Shown here one piece after another: positions 7,859 to 17,058 of a stretch of DNA of 64,000 bases. Source of the DNA: Anaerosphaera aminiphila DSM 21120. Its GTDB lineage: Bacteria > Bacillota > Clostridia > Tissierellales > Peptoniphilaceae. Position 1 is the stretch's first letter. The number at the start of each line of letters is the position of its first letter. The notes below the pieces were generated by a model. The model did not search any database. It was not told the origin of the DNA and saw only the letters and a list, made by a program, of their open reading frames with translations. Both the position numbers and the translations under genes were made by a program. The DNA lies in assembly GCF_900129925.1 (NCBI RefSeq), contig NZ_FQXI01000002.1, positions 62,001-126,000 of the forward strand, written 5' to 3'.

Positions 7859-8656
7859 ATGGATGTGTTAAAGAGAAGTATTGCACCAGTATCATCAGAA
7901 GCATGGTCGGAAATAGACAATAGGGCAGCAGAGGTTATTAAGAGTATTCTCTCAGCTAGAAAAGTTTTAAAAGTTAATGGACCTAAGGGTTGGGACTATA
8001 CTTCAATATCTGAGGGAAGACTGAAGGATTTAGATGGAGTAAAAGACAAGGGCAATGTTAAAACCGGAATTTTTGAAACACAAAATTTAGTAGAGGCGAG
8101 AATTGGCTTTGAATTAGATAAGTGGGAACTTGATAATATTGAAAGAGGCGCAAAGGACATAGACTTTACAAATCTGGAAATAGCTTGCGAACAACTTGCA
8201 ATATTTGAAGAAAATGCAATCTACAATGGATATGACAAGGGAAATATTATGGGCCTTAGTAAATCAGCAGGCCATAAGTTAAAACTGGGAGCAAATGGAA
8301 ATGAAATACTACAGTCAATTGGAGAGGGAAAATACAAGTTATTTAACTCCTATGTAGAAGGTCCTTTTGACTTATTAGTTTCTCCTGAAGCATATAACAA
8401 AATAAACACTGTATATGAAGGTGCTTTTTTAATGCATGGAATTGAAAAACTAATAGGTGGGGAAATTATCAGATCAAAGGCTCTAAAGGGAGCGCTGTTA
8501 ATTCCACATAGAGATGAGGATTTGGAATTTACTGTTGGACAGGATTTCTCCATTGGATTTGAAAGAGAACTGGAAAAGACAGTTAGACTATTTGCAACAG
8601 AAACTTTCACATTTAGAATACTGGATGAAAGTAAAATAGTTTCATATTCACTATAA
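7859..8656 (+). CDS. Encapsulin nanocompartment shell protein, family 1
   Basis: A 265-residue HK97-fold shell protein (linocin M18/CFP29 family). Hallmarks are the N-terminal LKRSIAPVSSEAW.EID segment that binds the cargo peptide, the GPKGWDYT motif near residue 42, and the C-terminal ETFTFR..DESKIV. The gene follows EncFtn with its own AAGGAG site, so cargo and shell are made from one transcript. The pair would store iron and protect against iron-driven oxidative damage in an anaerobe. It ends in a perfect bidirectional terminator. Confidence 0.95.
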   Translation: MDVLKRSIAPVSSEAWSEIDNRAAEVIKSILSARKVLKVNGPKGWDYTSISEGRLKDLDGVKDKGNVKTGIFETQNLVEARIGFELDKWELDNIERGAKDIDFTNLEIACEQLAIFEENAIYNGYDKGNIMGLSKSAGHKLKLGANGNEILQSIGEGKYKLFNSYVEGPFDLLVSPEAYNKINTVYEGAFLMHGIEKLIGGEIIRSKALKGALLIPHRDEDLEFTVGQDFSIGFERELEKTVRLFATETFTFRILDESKIVSYSL

Positions 8657-8661
8657 TATAA

Positions 8662-8695
8662 AAGGGATGTAGTTTAAACTACATCCCTTAATTTT
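8662..8695. terminator. Bidirectional intrinsic terminator
   Basis: AAGGGATGTAGTTT (8662-8675) and its exact complement AAACTACATCCCTT (8676-8689), followed by AATTTTT on + and TTTTATA on -. It serves both the encapsulin operon and mgtA. Confidence 0.88.
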
Positions 8696-8709
8696 TACTT
8701 TAATATATG

Positions 8710-11469
8710 TTATAAAAGAGTTCCATACTTTTTGACATATATTTTTTTTACAATAGTTACCAGAACCATATATGAAAATATAATTACGCCGAGATATGCA
8801 AAGAATATTTTAGGTACTGGAAGCAAGTCAAGCATATCTCCAATTGGAGTAAATGGTATTACAGTAAGTGCAATAATTCCAACAGCTCCAAGTATAGTAA
8901 CAGATGCTGAGGCCCTACTTTGAATAAATGGAATTTTTTGAGTTCTAATCATGTGAATTACCAGAGTTTGACTCCACATGGACTCTATAAACCAACCTGT
9001 TTGAAATAGAGCTTCATATGCACTCTTCATATTGAGTCCTTGCAATACTCCGCTTTGTATAATTGCAGTGTCTGAAATAGTCTTGTACAGTGCTCCGTTT
9101 GAAATAAATGCCGGACAAATTATAAAGTATAAAATTGCATATGTTATCCAGTCAAATATTGAACTGGTAGGTCCAATCCAAATCATAAAAGATTCAATAG
9201 TTGAGGCCTCCCAGTTTTTCGGAGTTCTTATAAATTCCTCGTCTACATTGTCCCATGGTATTGCTATACATGATAAATCGTAAATTAAATTTAAAAATAT
9301 TAGCTGAATACTTGTCATTGGCAAAAATGGAAGTAGTGCACTTGCTATAAGTACTGAAAACATATTTCCAAAGTTAGATGAAGCAGTCATTTTAATATAT
9401 TTAATCATATTTGCATAGGTCTTTCTGCCTTCAATAATGCCTTCTTCCAATACCATCAGGCTCTTTTCAAGCAAGATTATATCAGCAGATTCCTTTGCTA
9501 TATCAACGGCGCTGTCAACACTAATTCCTATGTCGGAGCTCTTTAGAGCAGCGGCATCATTAATTCCGTCACCTAAAAATCCTACAACGTGTCCGTTTTC
9601 CTTTAGGGCAGCTACTATCATTGCCTTTTGGTCCGGAGAAATTTTTGCAAATAAACTGGTACTCTCTACAACTTTTAAAAGTTCATCTCTTGAAAAATTG
9701 TCAAGGTCACTTCCCAGTACAATCTTATCTGTTGAGATTCCAACTTGTGAACATATATATCTGGCAACTTTTTCGTTGTCGCCTGTTATTACCTTAGTAG
9801 AAACACCGTATTCTTTTAAAGTTTCAATTGCAACTTTAGCACTTTCCTTTGGGGGATCTAAGAAAGCTAAATATCCAAGCAACACCATATCAGTTTCATC
9901 TTTTATGCCAAAAGCTCCAACAGGGGATGGATTAGTCTTTTGGGCAAGGGCAATCACGCGCATTCCCTTTTCATTTAATTCATCTACAACTTTAAATATT
10001 TGCTCTTTAACTTCTTTAGTCAAGGGTTCAACATTTCCCATATAGTCGGCGTAGGAACAGATTGAAAGCATTTCTTCTACTGCACCTTTAGTAATCATTT
10101 GAGTTTTGGAATTTTTATCTTCTACTACTACGCTTAAACGACGTCTTGAGAAATCAAAGGGAATTTCATCAACTTTTGTATAAGCTTCTGATAAGTCCAC
10201 TAGAGATTTGTCTTTAGATTCGTGATCTTCAGTTTTCTTTATAATTGCCCTGTCCATTAAATTTTTATATCCTGTTTGAAAGTAACTGTTTAAATAAGCA
10301 TGGCGAAGTATTCTAGTGCTTTCATTGCCGTGAATATCTAAGTAGTATTCAAGGACTACATTGTCCTCTGTAATAGTTCCTGTCTTATCTGTACATAGTA
10401 CGTCCATTGCTCCAAAGCTTTGAATGGAGTTTAAATTTTTTACTACAGTCTTTTTCTTAGACATTGAAACTGCGCCCTTTGCAAGACAAGTTGTGACAAT
10501 CATTGGAAGCATTTCAGGAGTTAAGCCCACTGCAATTGAAATGGCAAATAAAAATGCTTGTACCCAGTTGCCCTTAGTTAGTCCATTTATAAAAAACACT
10601 ATTGGAACCATTATCATCATAAATTTAATGAGAACCCAAGATACTGAGTTTACACCCTTAGTAAAACTGGATTCCACTTCTTCTTTAGTTATTGTCTTGG
10701 CAATAGAACCGAATAAAGTGTTGTTTCCAGTTGAAACTACTACTGCCTTTGAAGTTCCACTGATTACGTTACTTCCCATAAATCCAAAAATAGGATAGTC
10801 AGTGATGGAACTGTACTTATCTTCATCTAGGTTCGGAAACTTTTCAATGGGGTCACTTTCACCTGTAAGAGATGCTTGACTGACAAATAAGTCCTTTGCC
10901 TCAAGTATTCTAACGTCTGCCGGAATCATATCTCCTGCACTTAAGTGAATTATATCTCCTATAACTAATTCTTGTAGTGGAATTTCAAAGAAGTGTTTTT
11001 TTTCTTCTCTAATTACAGTACAAGTTGTAGTTATCATTTCTAAAAGTTTTTCAGCCGCATTTCCGGAACGAGTTTCCTGAACAAATCTAAGGACTCCTGA
11101 AAATAGTACCATTGCTAAAATAATAATAACTGTGGCATAATTTAAATCTTCCAGTTTATTAGTGCGAATGGGAATTATAATATCAGTTACCACTGATACG
11201 ATTGCCAAGAATAAAAGTATGAGGGTAAAAGGATTAATAAAAGCCTCGGATAGTCTCTTTAGAATGGACTTTTTTTCGCCATGTTCAATAATGTTGGCGC
11301 CATATTCTTTTCTATTTTTTAAAACTTGTTCTTTGGAAAGACCCTTTATACTGGTATTAAAAACCTTTAATAGAGAATCTTTATCCAGTTTGGCAAAGTC
11401 CTTAAGTCTCTTATTAGAATCCAAGTTTTCAATATTTTGTACTACATCTTTTGATGTATTGTTTTTCAT
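8710..11469 (-). CDS. mgtA: Magnesium-translocating P-type ATPase (type IIIB)
   Basis: A 919-residue inner-membrane Mg2+ importer. Motifs in order are the actuator-domain TGES near residue 202, the transmembrane TPEMLP typical of MgtA/MgtB near 317, the phosphorylation site DKTGT near 361, TGDN and GDGINDAAA in the P-domain, and a C-terminal group of membrane helices. The start is taken as ATG at 11469 because AGGAGGG lies 6 bases upstream; the in-frame TTG at 11475 abuts that site. Control is by an M-box riboswitch with a terminator, followed by a leader ORF and competing hairpins, all upstream in the 11.49-11.96 kb leader. Confidence 0.95.
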   Translation of the reverse strand: MKNNTSKDVVQNIENLDSNKRLKDFAKLDKDSLLKVFNTSIKGLSKEQVLKNRKEYGANIIEHGEKKSILKRLSEAFINPFTLILLFLAIVSVVTDIIIPIRTNKLEDLNYATVIIILAMVLFSGVLRFVQETRSGNAAEKLLEMITTTCTVIREEKKHFFEIPLQELVIGDIIHLSAGDMIPADVRILEAKDLFVSQASLTGESDPIEKFPNLDEDKYSSITDYPIFGFMGSNVISGTSKAVVVSTGNNTLFGSIAKTITKEEVESSFTKGVNSVSWVLIKFMMIMVPIVFFINGLTKGNWVQAFLFAISIAVGLTPEMLPMIVTTCLAKGAVSMSKKKTVVKNLNSIQSFGAMDVLCTDKTGTITEDNVVLEYYLDIHGNESTRILRHAYLNSYFQTGYKNLMDRAIIKKTEDHESKDKSLVDLSEAYTKVDEIPFDFSRRRLSVVVEDKNSKTQMITKGAVEEMLSICSYADYMGNVEPLTKEVKEQIFKVVDELNEKGMRVIALAQKTNPSPVGAFGIKDETDMVLLGYLAFLDPPKESAKVAIETLKEYGVSTKVITGDNEKVARYICSQVGISTDKIVLGSDLDNFSRDELLKVVESTSLFAKISPDQKAMIVAALKENGHVVGFLGDGINDAAALKSSDIGISVDSAVDIAKESADIILLEKSLMVLEEGIIEGRKTYANMIKYIKMTASSNFGNMFSVLIASALLPFLPMTSIQLIFLNLIYDLSCIAIPWDNVDEEFIRTPKNWEASTIESFMIWIGPTSSIFDWITYAILYFIICPAFISNGALYKTISDTAIIQSGVLQGLNMKSAYEALFQTGWFIESMWSQTLVIHMIRTQKIPFIQSRASASVTILGAVGIIALTVIPFTPIGDMLDLLPVPKIFFAYLGVIIFSYMVLVTIVKKIYVKKYGTLL

Positions 11470-11488
11470 TTTCAACCCTCCTAAATAA

Positions 11489-11536
11489 TAAAGTTAATTG
11501 CTCAACAAATTAACCTTGTGGAAACAAAGTTAATTT
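11489..11536 (-). promoter_or_regulatory. Mutually exclusive hairpins in the mgtA leader
   Basis: Read on the minus strand, segment A AAATTAACTTTG (11536-11525) pairs with B CAAGGTTAATTT (11518-11507). B can also pair with C CAATTAACTTTA (11500-11489), which lies just before the mgtA ribosome site. A and C are near-copies, so B can join only one. Such A:B / B:C alternation is typical of attenuators and translation switches. The role is inferred. Confidence 0.45.
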
Positions 11537-11588
11537 TTAAATAAATTCAAGTAGTGGTCAAATTAAAATTATTATTGGAATTAGAAAA

Positions 11589-11702
11589 TTATATGTGATT
11601 TAAAAGAGTAAAATCATTGGAAATTAAAAAATTTGTATAATAATTAATTTGAACATTTGAAATTAAATAACTACAGACCGGAACGTAACCTCCAGAATCC
11701 AT
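11589..11702 (-). CDS. Candidate 37-residue leader peptide between M-box and mgtA
   Basis: ATG at 11702 with a strong AGAGGTGAG site 3-4 bases upstream opens a 37-codon frame beginning MDSGGYVPVCSYLIS and ending TAA at 11589. It lies after the M-box terminator, so it is transcribed only on read-through, and it ends about 53 bases before the competing hairpins ahead of mgtA. I do not recognise the peptide family. The strong ribosome site and position suggest a translated leader, but coding is not proven. It could also be a small membrane or stress peptide. Confidence 0.5.
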   Translation of the reverse strand: MDSGGYVPVCSYLISNVQINYYTNFLISNDFTLLNHI

Positions 11703-11721
11703 GATCTCACCTCTCTTTAAA

Positions 11722-11754
11722 TAAAAAAACACCTACCATAAGTAATAGTAAGTG
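11722..11754 (-). terminator. Expression-platform terminator of the M-box riboswitch
   Basis: On the minus strand CACTTACTAT (11754-11745), loop TACTT and ATGGTAGGTG (11739-11730) form a 10-bp stem with two G-T pairs, followed directly by a run of T residues (11729-11722). It lies about 30 bases after the aptamer and upstream of the leader ORF. Confidence 0.75.
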
Positions 11755-11782
11755 AAACACGCAAAATATAAAAATATAAATT

Positions 11783-11925
11783 TGCCGTTTGAGCTTTGAC
11801 TTTATAGGGCGATGAAACTGTGTTATGCCATACCTTCATGATATGGCCTGTTCAAACCAGCGATTAATGTCTCCATTAAGTTGCGGCAACAGTCCTTATC
11901 CCTATAGTAGCCTCACCTACCGGAA
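11783..11925 (-). promoter_or_regulatory. M-box (ykoK leader) magnesium riboswitch
   Basis: Read on the minus strand, the leader contains the conserved aptamer elements GGTAGGTGAGGC, CTATAGGGATA, GCTGGTTTGAACAGG and AGGTATGGC, and closes with CCTATAAAGTC and AAAGCTC. These occur in the order and spacing of M-box RNAs. The aptamer folds when Mg2+ is plentiful and shuts off transport genes; here it precedes mgtA, the expected target. A consensus promoter lies directly upstream and a terminator downstream. Confidence 0.9.
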
Positions 11926-11932
11926 CAACAAA

Positions 11933-11961
11933 ATTATAGTATGTATATTGCATTTTGTCAA
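11933..11961 (-). promoter_or_regulatory. Consensus sigma-A promoter for the mgtA leader
   Basis: On the minus strand TTGACA (11961-11956), a 17-bp spacer and TATAAT (11938-11933), all perfect matches. The start site would fall a few bases before the M-box aptamer. Confidence 0.88.
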
Positions 11962-12082
11962 GGGATGGAGATTTTGGTTTTCCAAAAAAACTTTAAGTAA
12001 TATCTAAAATATGTTAAAATAATACTAATAACCTAAAATAGGTTAAATATTAATATTATAAATAATGAAAAGGAGGCCAATT

Positions 12083-13390
12083 ATGATTCAAAAAGTAAAA
12101 GCTTCAACTCTGCCTGGTTTTTTAGAGTTGCTACCACAAGATCAAATACTATTTAATGAAATGATGGACACAATAAGAAGGAACTTTGAAAAGCATGGTT
12201 TTTTACCTATTGATACTCCAGCGATTGAGAGAACGGAAGTACTCTTAGCTAAAGGAGGAGGTAATACAGAAAAGCAAATTTACAGATTTACAAAGGGAGA
12301 TACAGATATGTCTCTTAGGTTTGACTTAACAGTTCCACTTGCGAGGTATACTGTAGAACATTTTAATGAGCTTTCTTTTCCATTTAGAAGATACCACATA
12401 GCAAAGGTATATAGAGGCGAAAAAGCACAAAAGGGACGTTTTAGAGAGTTCTACCAATGTGATATAGATACTATAGGAAATGAAAAGTTAGACATTACAA
12501 ATGATGCTGAAATTCCGGTTGTAATATACCATACATTTAAAGATTTGGGATTTGATGAGTTTACTATTAGAATTAACAACAGAAGATTGCTAAAGGGATT
12601 TTATGAATCTCTAGGTATAACAGACTCTGTGGAAGTTTTGAGAATAGTAGATAAAATAGACAAAATCGGAAAAGAAAATGTGAGACTTGAACTGTTAGAG
12701 TTGGGTTTAACTGAAGAACAGGCAGATAAAATTGTAGAGTTTACACTAATAACTGGAACTAGTGAAGAAGTGTTTAAAGCATTAGAAGATTTAAATATAG
12801 AAAATGAAGTATTTAATGTTGGTTTAACTGAGTTAAAACAAGTTATTAAATATATAGAAGAATATGATGTGCCTGTGGAAAACTTCACAGTAGATTTAAA
12901 AATAGCACGTGGGTTGGATTACTACACTGGAACAGTTTATGAGACATCTCTTGATAACTATCCAAAAATCGGCTCAGTTTGCTCAGGTGGAAGGTATGAT
13001 GACCTTGCAAGTAACTACACAGATAAAAAACTTCCAGGAGTGGGAATTTCAATAGGACTTTCCAGATTATTTTACCAATTAAATGAAGCCAAAATAATAA
13101 AACCTAAGAGAAAGAGCTTAATAGATTTAATTGTAATTCCAATGGATGAATATGTGGAGGATGCAATAAAATTAGTTTCAAAATTAAGACTTGGAAATAT
13201 TGACTGTATTATCTACACAGAAGAGGGGAAACTGGGAAAGAAATTTAAATACGCAGATGCTTTAGAAGTACCTTATGTAGTAGTTATTGGTGAAAACGAA
13301 GTAAAGACTGAAAAGTACTCTCTAAGAGATATGCAATCAGGTGAACAAGAAGAGTTAACCGTTGAAGAAATAATAGAAAAAATAAAGTAG
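12083..13390 (+). CDS. hisS: Histidyl-tRNA synthetase
   Basis: Class II aminoacyl-tRNA synthetase that charges tRNA-His. The 435 residues include motif 2 (the RYHIAKVYRGEKAQKGRFREF.QCDID stretch), the His-specific ARGLDYYTGTVYE near residue 275, motif 3 (GVGISIGLSRL) and a C-terminal anticodon-binding domain (LIVIPMDEY onwards). The ATG at 12083 is used because AGGAGG is 6 bases upstream; an in-frame ATG at 12065 precedes that site. No T-box element was recognised in the short leader. It is followed after 7 bases by a B3/4-domain gene. Confidence 0.95.
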   Translation: MIQKVKASTLPGFLELLPQDQILFNEMMDTIRRNFEKHGFLPIDTPAIERTEVLLAKGGGNTEKQIYRFTKGDTDMSLRFDLTVPLARYTVEHFNELSFPFRRYHIAKVYRGEKAQKGRFREFYQCDIDTIGNEKLDITNDAEIPVVIYHTFKDLGFDEFTIRINNRRLLKGFYESLGITDSVEVLRIVDKIDKIGKENVRLELLELGLTEEQADKIVEFTLITGTSEEVFKALEDLNIENEVFNVGLTELKQVIKYIEEYDVPVENFTVDLKIARGLDYYTGTVYETSLDNYPKIGSVCSGGRYDDLASNYTDKKLPGVGISIGLSRLFYQLNEAKIIKPKRKSLIDLIVIPMDEYVEDAIKLVSKLRLGNIDCIIYTEEGKLGKKFKYADALEVPYVVVIGENEVKTEKYSLRDMQSGEQEELTVEEIIEKIK

Positions 13391-13397
13391 GGATAAT

Positions 13398-14090
13398 ATG
13401 GAATTTATAGTCGATGAAAAAGTAAAGTCAGTATTGGGTGTAGACGCAATAGTGGGAGCTCTATTGACTAATGTAGACATAGACGCTGAACTTCCACAAA
13501 AATTTGAAGATGAAATTAAAGACCTTACAGAATATGCAATGGACGTAACACCTGAAATGTTAGAAGAAAACCCCGTATTAGAGGGATATAGAGAAAAAAT
13601 TAGGCAGATAGGAAGATCTCTAAAGAGATATCCTCCATCAGCGGAAGCGCTAATAAACAATATGAAAAAAAGGCAGTCTATGCCTAGAATAAACTCGCTA
13701 ATAGACCTATATAACATTGGGTCATTAAAGAGTATGCTTTCAATTGGAGCTCATGATGCAGATTCATTTACAGGACCAATCAGATTTGTATTTACAGAAG
13801 AAGCTGATTCCTTCGTACCAGTTGGAGGAGGCACAAAACCTGTTCATGTAGGTGACTTTGTCTATAGAGATGACAATGCAATAGCAGCTTACTTAGATGC
13901 CAGAGATGCTGACGGATTTAAGATTAAAGAAGATACTAAGAACGTACTACTTGTAATTCAGGGAAATAAAAATACAAGTGCTGAAATGAGAATGGAAGTA
14001 CTTGAAGAAATATGTGAAAATATTAAAGAAGTTTGTGGAGGAGATTACAAAATCTTTGAAGCAAAAGCGGGACAAAAAACAGAAATTTAA
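13398..14090 (+). CDS. Free-standing B3/B4 tRNA-editing-like domain protein
   Basis: A 230-residue cytoplasmic protein of the B3_4 family, related to the editing domain of the PheRS beta subunit. The core LYNIGSLKSMLSIGAHDAD near residues 108-126 and the GGTKPVHVGDFVYRD segment near 152 match the family. Standalone B3/4 proteins are thought to hydrolyse mischarged tRNAs or D-aminoacyl-tRNAs, but this is not settled. It is tightly linked to hisS, which suggests a translation role. A long stem-loop follows. Confidence 0.82.
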   Translation: MEFIVDEKVKSVLGVDAIVGALLTNVDIDAELPQKFEDEIKDLTEYAMDVTPEMLEENPVLEGYREKIRQIGRSLKRYPPSAEALINNMKKRQSMPRINSLIDLYNIGSLKSMLSIGAHDADSFTGPIRFVFTEEADSFVPVGGGTKPVHVGDFVYRDDNAIAAYLDARDADGFKIKEDTKNVLLVIQGNKNTSAEMRMEVLEEICENIKEVCGGDYKIFEAKAGQKTEI

Positions 14091-14095
14091 CACTT

Positions 14096-14150
14096 TTAAG
14101 AGGGTATTTGAGATACATTTCTATTATATGTATTTTAAGCACCCTCTTAA
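14096..14150 (+). terminator. Two-tier stem-loop after the hisS operon
   Basis: Outer arms TTAAGAGGGT (14096-14105) and ACCCTCTTAA (14141-14150) are perfectly complementary. Between them ATACAT and ATGTAT form an inner stem. The downstream T-run is weak (TTTAG), so it may be a terminator or a structured RNA end. Confidence 0.55.
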
Positions 14151-14190
14151 TTTAGATAGACATTTATAAAAAATCAAAGGAGGAGGTTTT

Positions 14191-15252
14191 ATGACGGCGA
14201 CTTTGGAAATTAATTTAAAAAAAATAGAAAATAATGTATCTATAATAAAGAATTTGTGCGATGAAAACAATATTGAAATTACGGGAATTACAAAAATGTT
14301 TTCAGGGGATCCTAAAATTGCAAATATGTACTTAAGTGGAGGTTTGGAAAAGCTTGGAGATTCAGAGATAAGCAACTTAAAAAATCTTTCAGGTATAGAG
14401 GCAGAAAAGTGGATGGTTAGAATACCGGCATTAAGTGAAATAGAAGACCTTATAAAATACAGCGATGCCTCTTTAAATTCAGAATTGGAAGTAATAAAGG
14501 AGATAGAAAAGCAATCAAAAAAACAGGGGAAAATTCACAAGATTATACTAATGCAGGAGTTGGGAGATTTAAGAGAGGGCATCTTAGACAGAGAAGAACT
14601 GATTAGAACTGCTGATTACGTTTTAAATAGCAAGTGGATAGAACTATATGGAATGGGAACGAATTTAACTTGTCTGTCCTTTGTTCAACCCAGTGTTGAA
14701 AATTTAAGTCGACTTGTAAAAATGTCAAAAGAAGTATTTGGAAATAGAAAATTTATGATAAGTGGTGGGAATTCTTCCTCCATAGACTTAATGTTAAATA
14801 AAAAAATGCCAGTAGAGATAAATAATTTACGTCTGGGAGAATCACTAATATTTGGCAAGGAGAGAGCTAAGTACAAGTACTTAGATGGAACTTATTCAGA
14901 TACATTTGTCTTAAAAGCTGAAATTGTGGAAATAAAGGAAAAACCCTCATTTCCATGGGGAAAAATTGGAGCAGACTCCTATGGAAGAACACCTACATTT
15001 ACTGATAGGGGAATTAGGAAGAGAGCTATCTGTGCAGTGGGAAGAAAATCTATGGATGTAGGAACTACAAAGCCATGTGACAGTGGAGTGGGAATTGTGG
15101 GAGCAAGTTCTGACCATTTAATGTTAGATATATCAGATTCAAATAAAAATTATAAAATAGGAGATAAAATAAGTTTAAAACTAGGCTATGCTTCTGCTCT
15201 CTTGGCTATGAATTCAACATATATAAAAAAAGAATATATAACAGAAATTTGA
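14191..15252 (+). CDS. orr: Alanine/ornithine racemase family PLP enzyme
   Basis: A 353-residue fold-type III PLP enzyme. The Schiff-base lysine lies in GITKMFSGDPKIA near residue 33, where ornithine racemases have GVTKV..GDP. The C-terminal segment YGRTPTFTDRGIRKRAICAVG and DVGTTKPCDSG is also shared with that group. It would interconvert L- and D-ornithine (or another cationic amino acid) for fermentation. Substrate assignment is by resemblance only; a standard alanine racemase is less likely because the family motifs differ. Start ATG with GGAGGAGG upstream. It is monocistronic. Confidence 0.72.
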   Translation: MTATLEINLKKIENNVSIIKNLCDENNIEITGITKMFSGDPKIANMYLSGGLEKLGDSEISNLKNLSGIEAEKWMVRIPALSEIEDLIKYSDASLNSELEVIKEIEKQSKKQGKIHKIILMQELGDLREGILDREELIRTADYVLNSKWIELYGMGTNLTCLSFVQPSVENLSRLVKMSKEVFGNRKFMISGGNSSSIDLMLNKKMPVEINNLRLGESLIFGKERAKYKYLDGTYSDTFVLKAEIVEIKEKPSFPWGKIGADSYGRTPTFTDRGIRKRAICAVGRKSMDVGTTKPCDSGVGIVGASSDHLMLDISDSNKNYKIGDKISLKLGYASALLAMNSTYIKKEYITEI

Positions 15253-15333
15253 GAAGTTTTTGAAAATAGCTTAATTAAGAGTATAATTAAATAGTAGAAA
15301 GTATTTATAAACTATTGAAAGGATCTGATAAAT

Positions 15334-16662
15334 TTGGAAATAAAAGTAGAAAAATTAAAGGATTTAAATGAGAAATTCAGTGAAGATAGAGCAAATAGAG
15401 TTGCGCAAAATGCTGCCATGTCAAATGGAATAGAAAGTGCTGCAACAAATTTAAATATTAATGAAGAACAAAGACACAATTTTAATATTAATTTAAATCA
15501 AGTTGGTGTCACTAACCAAAAGAAGTCCGGAAGATGTTGGATGTTTTCAGCTTTAAATATGATGAGATTTGAAGTTGTAAAGAATTTAAATTTAAAGGAA
15601 TTTGAATTTTCTGTAGTATATCCTCTGTTTTTTGACAAACTGGAAAAAAGCAACTACTTTTTAAACAGCATATTAAAGACACTTGATGAAGAAACTGAGG
15701 GAAGGTTAGTATCTCACATTTTAAAAGACCCAATAGGTGATGGTGGCCAGTGGGATATGTTTGTGGGGCTGGTAAATAAATATGGATTAGTTCCAAAAGA
15801 AGCTATGGGTGAAAATGAAAACTCTTCAAATACAGGAAAGCTAAATAACTATTTGACAAAATTATTAAGGGGTTACGCTTCAAAACTTAGAAGAGCTCAC
15901 AGTGAGGGCAAGACAATAAAAGAACTTGAGAGCATGGTAGATGATTATATGAGTGAAGTTCACAGAGTGCTTTGCATTTCTCTTGGAACTCCTCCTGAAA
16001 AATTTGACTTTGAAATAAGAGATGCAGATGGAAAATATATTTCAGAAAAAAATATAACTCCACTTAAATTTTTTGAAAAGTATGTAAATATTAACTTAGA
16101 CAACTACATTTCTATAATAAATGCTCCAACTAAGGACAAACCCTATGACAACACCTATACTGTGGATTTCTTGGGAAGTGTAATTGAAGGCAAGGAAATA
16201 AAGTATATAAATCTTCCGATAGATGATTTAAAAAAAGCTGCAATCAGTCAATTAAAAGATAATCATCCAGTTTGGTTTGGCTGTGATGTAGGACAGTTCT
16301 TTAACAGAAAGGGCTCTGTACTGGATTTTGAGTCTGTAAAAGTAGATGACTTATTTAACGTTAGCTTTGATATGACAAAGGAAGAGAGACTTGACTATGG
16401 TGAATCTCTTATGACTCATGCAATGGTATTTATGGGAGTTGAACTTGATGACAATGGAGCCCCTGTAAGGTGGAGAGTTGAAAACTCTTGGGGTAAAGAC
16501 AGTGGAAAAGATGGCTACCTTGTAATGAGTGACAGATGGTTTGATGAATATATGTACCAAGTAGTGATAGACAAGAAGTATCTATCTCAGAAAATTTTAA
16601 GTAACTGGGAAAAAGAACCTATTAGATTAAAACCTTGGGATCCAATGGGTTCACTAGCTTAG
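15334..16662 (+). CDS. pepC: Aminopeptidase C (bleomycin hydrolase family, C1B)
   Basis: A 442-residue cytosolic cysteine aminopeptidase. The catalytic Cys68 is in NQKKSGRCWMFSA, His lies in MTHAMVFMGV near residue 364, and Asn in RVENSWGK near residue 384. The length matches hexameric PepC enzymes. The start is TTG at 15334 with GAAAGGA about 10-12 bases upstream; no ATG alternative exists. It is followed after 9 bases by a small monooxygenase-fold gene. It probably feeds amino acids from peptides into fermentation. Confidence 0.94.
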   Translation: MEIKVEKLKDLNEKFSEDRANRVAQNAAMSNGIESAATNLNINEEQRHNFNINLNQVGVTNQKKSGRCWMFSALNMMRFEVVKNLNLKEFEFSVVYPLFFDKLEKSNYFLNSILKTLDEETEGRLVSHILKDPIGDGGQWDMFVGLVNKYGLVPKEAMGENENSSNTGKLNNYLTKLLRGYASKLRRAHSEGKTIKELESMVDDYMSEVHRVLCISLGTPPEKFDFEIRDADGKYISEKNITPLKFFEKYVNINLDNYISIINAPTKDKPYDNTYTVDFLGSVIEGKEIKYINLPIDDLKKAAISQLKDNHPVWFGCDVGQFFNRKGSVLDFESVKVDDLFNVSFDMTKEERLDYGESLMTHAMVFMGVELDDNGAPVRWRVENSWGKDSGKDGYLVMSDRWFDEYMYQVVIDKKYLSQKILSNWEKEPIRLKPWDPMGSLA

Positions 16663-16671
16663 GAGGTCAGT

Positions 16672-16956
16672 ATGTATTTATTTAACAGAAAAATATTTAA
16701 AAAAGAAAATTACGAAGAAGCTCTAAAACTCATTAGAGAACTTGTAGCTGAATCGCAGAAAGAAGAGGGTTGTATAGTCTATGAAGTCTATCAGGACTTA
16801 GACAGTGAATTTGGACTTTGTATATATGAGGAGTGGGAGGGAATAGAGTATTTGGCTGCTCATCAAGAGACAGAACACTTTATAAAACTTGTTCCCCAAA
16901 TAGGTGCATTAGCAGAGGAAAAAAGTCCTCTATATAAATTTGGAAAAATTAAGTAA
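16672..16956 (+). CDS. Antibiotic biosynthesis monooxygenase-fold (ABM) protein
   Basis: A 94-residue dimeric ferredoxin-like alpha/beta barrel domain similar to YgiN quinol monooxygenases. The segment SQKEEGCIVYEVYQDL near residues 31-45 and the YEEWEG..YLAAHQETEHF stretch near 61-80 are characteristic. Catalytic activity in an anaerobe is unclear. It has an AGGAGG ribosome site and lies 9 bases after pepC. A rho-independent terminator follows. Confidence 0.82.
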   Translation: MYLFNRKIFKKENYEEALKLIRELVAESQKEEGCIVYEVYQDLDSEFGLCIYEEWEGIEYLAAHQETEHFIKLVPQIGALAEEKSPLYKFGKIK

Positions 16957-16968
16957 ATTAAGTAGTAG

Positions 16969-17012
16969 AAGCACTTTATACAAGTTGAAAATCTTGTTTA
17001 AAGTGCTTTTTT
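16969..17012 (+). terminator. Intrinsic terminator after pepC operon
   Basis: Stem AAGCACTTTA with an inner ACAAG/CTTGT pair and closing TAAAGTGCTT, followed by TTTTTT. Confidence 0.85.
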
Positions 17013-17058
17013 AAACTATAATTTATTTAGAATTAAAATTTAACTTAGTGGTGATTAG

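Noticed and set aside
9437-10045. 202-codon + strand frame inside mgtA
   Set aside because: It is Ser/Thr/Pro-rich complement of the conserved P-type ATPase domains and has no ribosome binding site.
11825-12007. 60-codon + strand frame over the M-box
   Set aside because: The sequence is explained by the riboswitch on the other strand, and the frame lacks a ribosome site.
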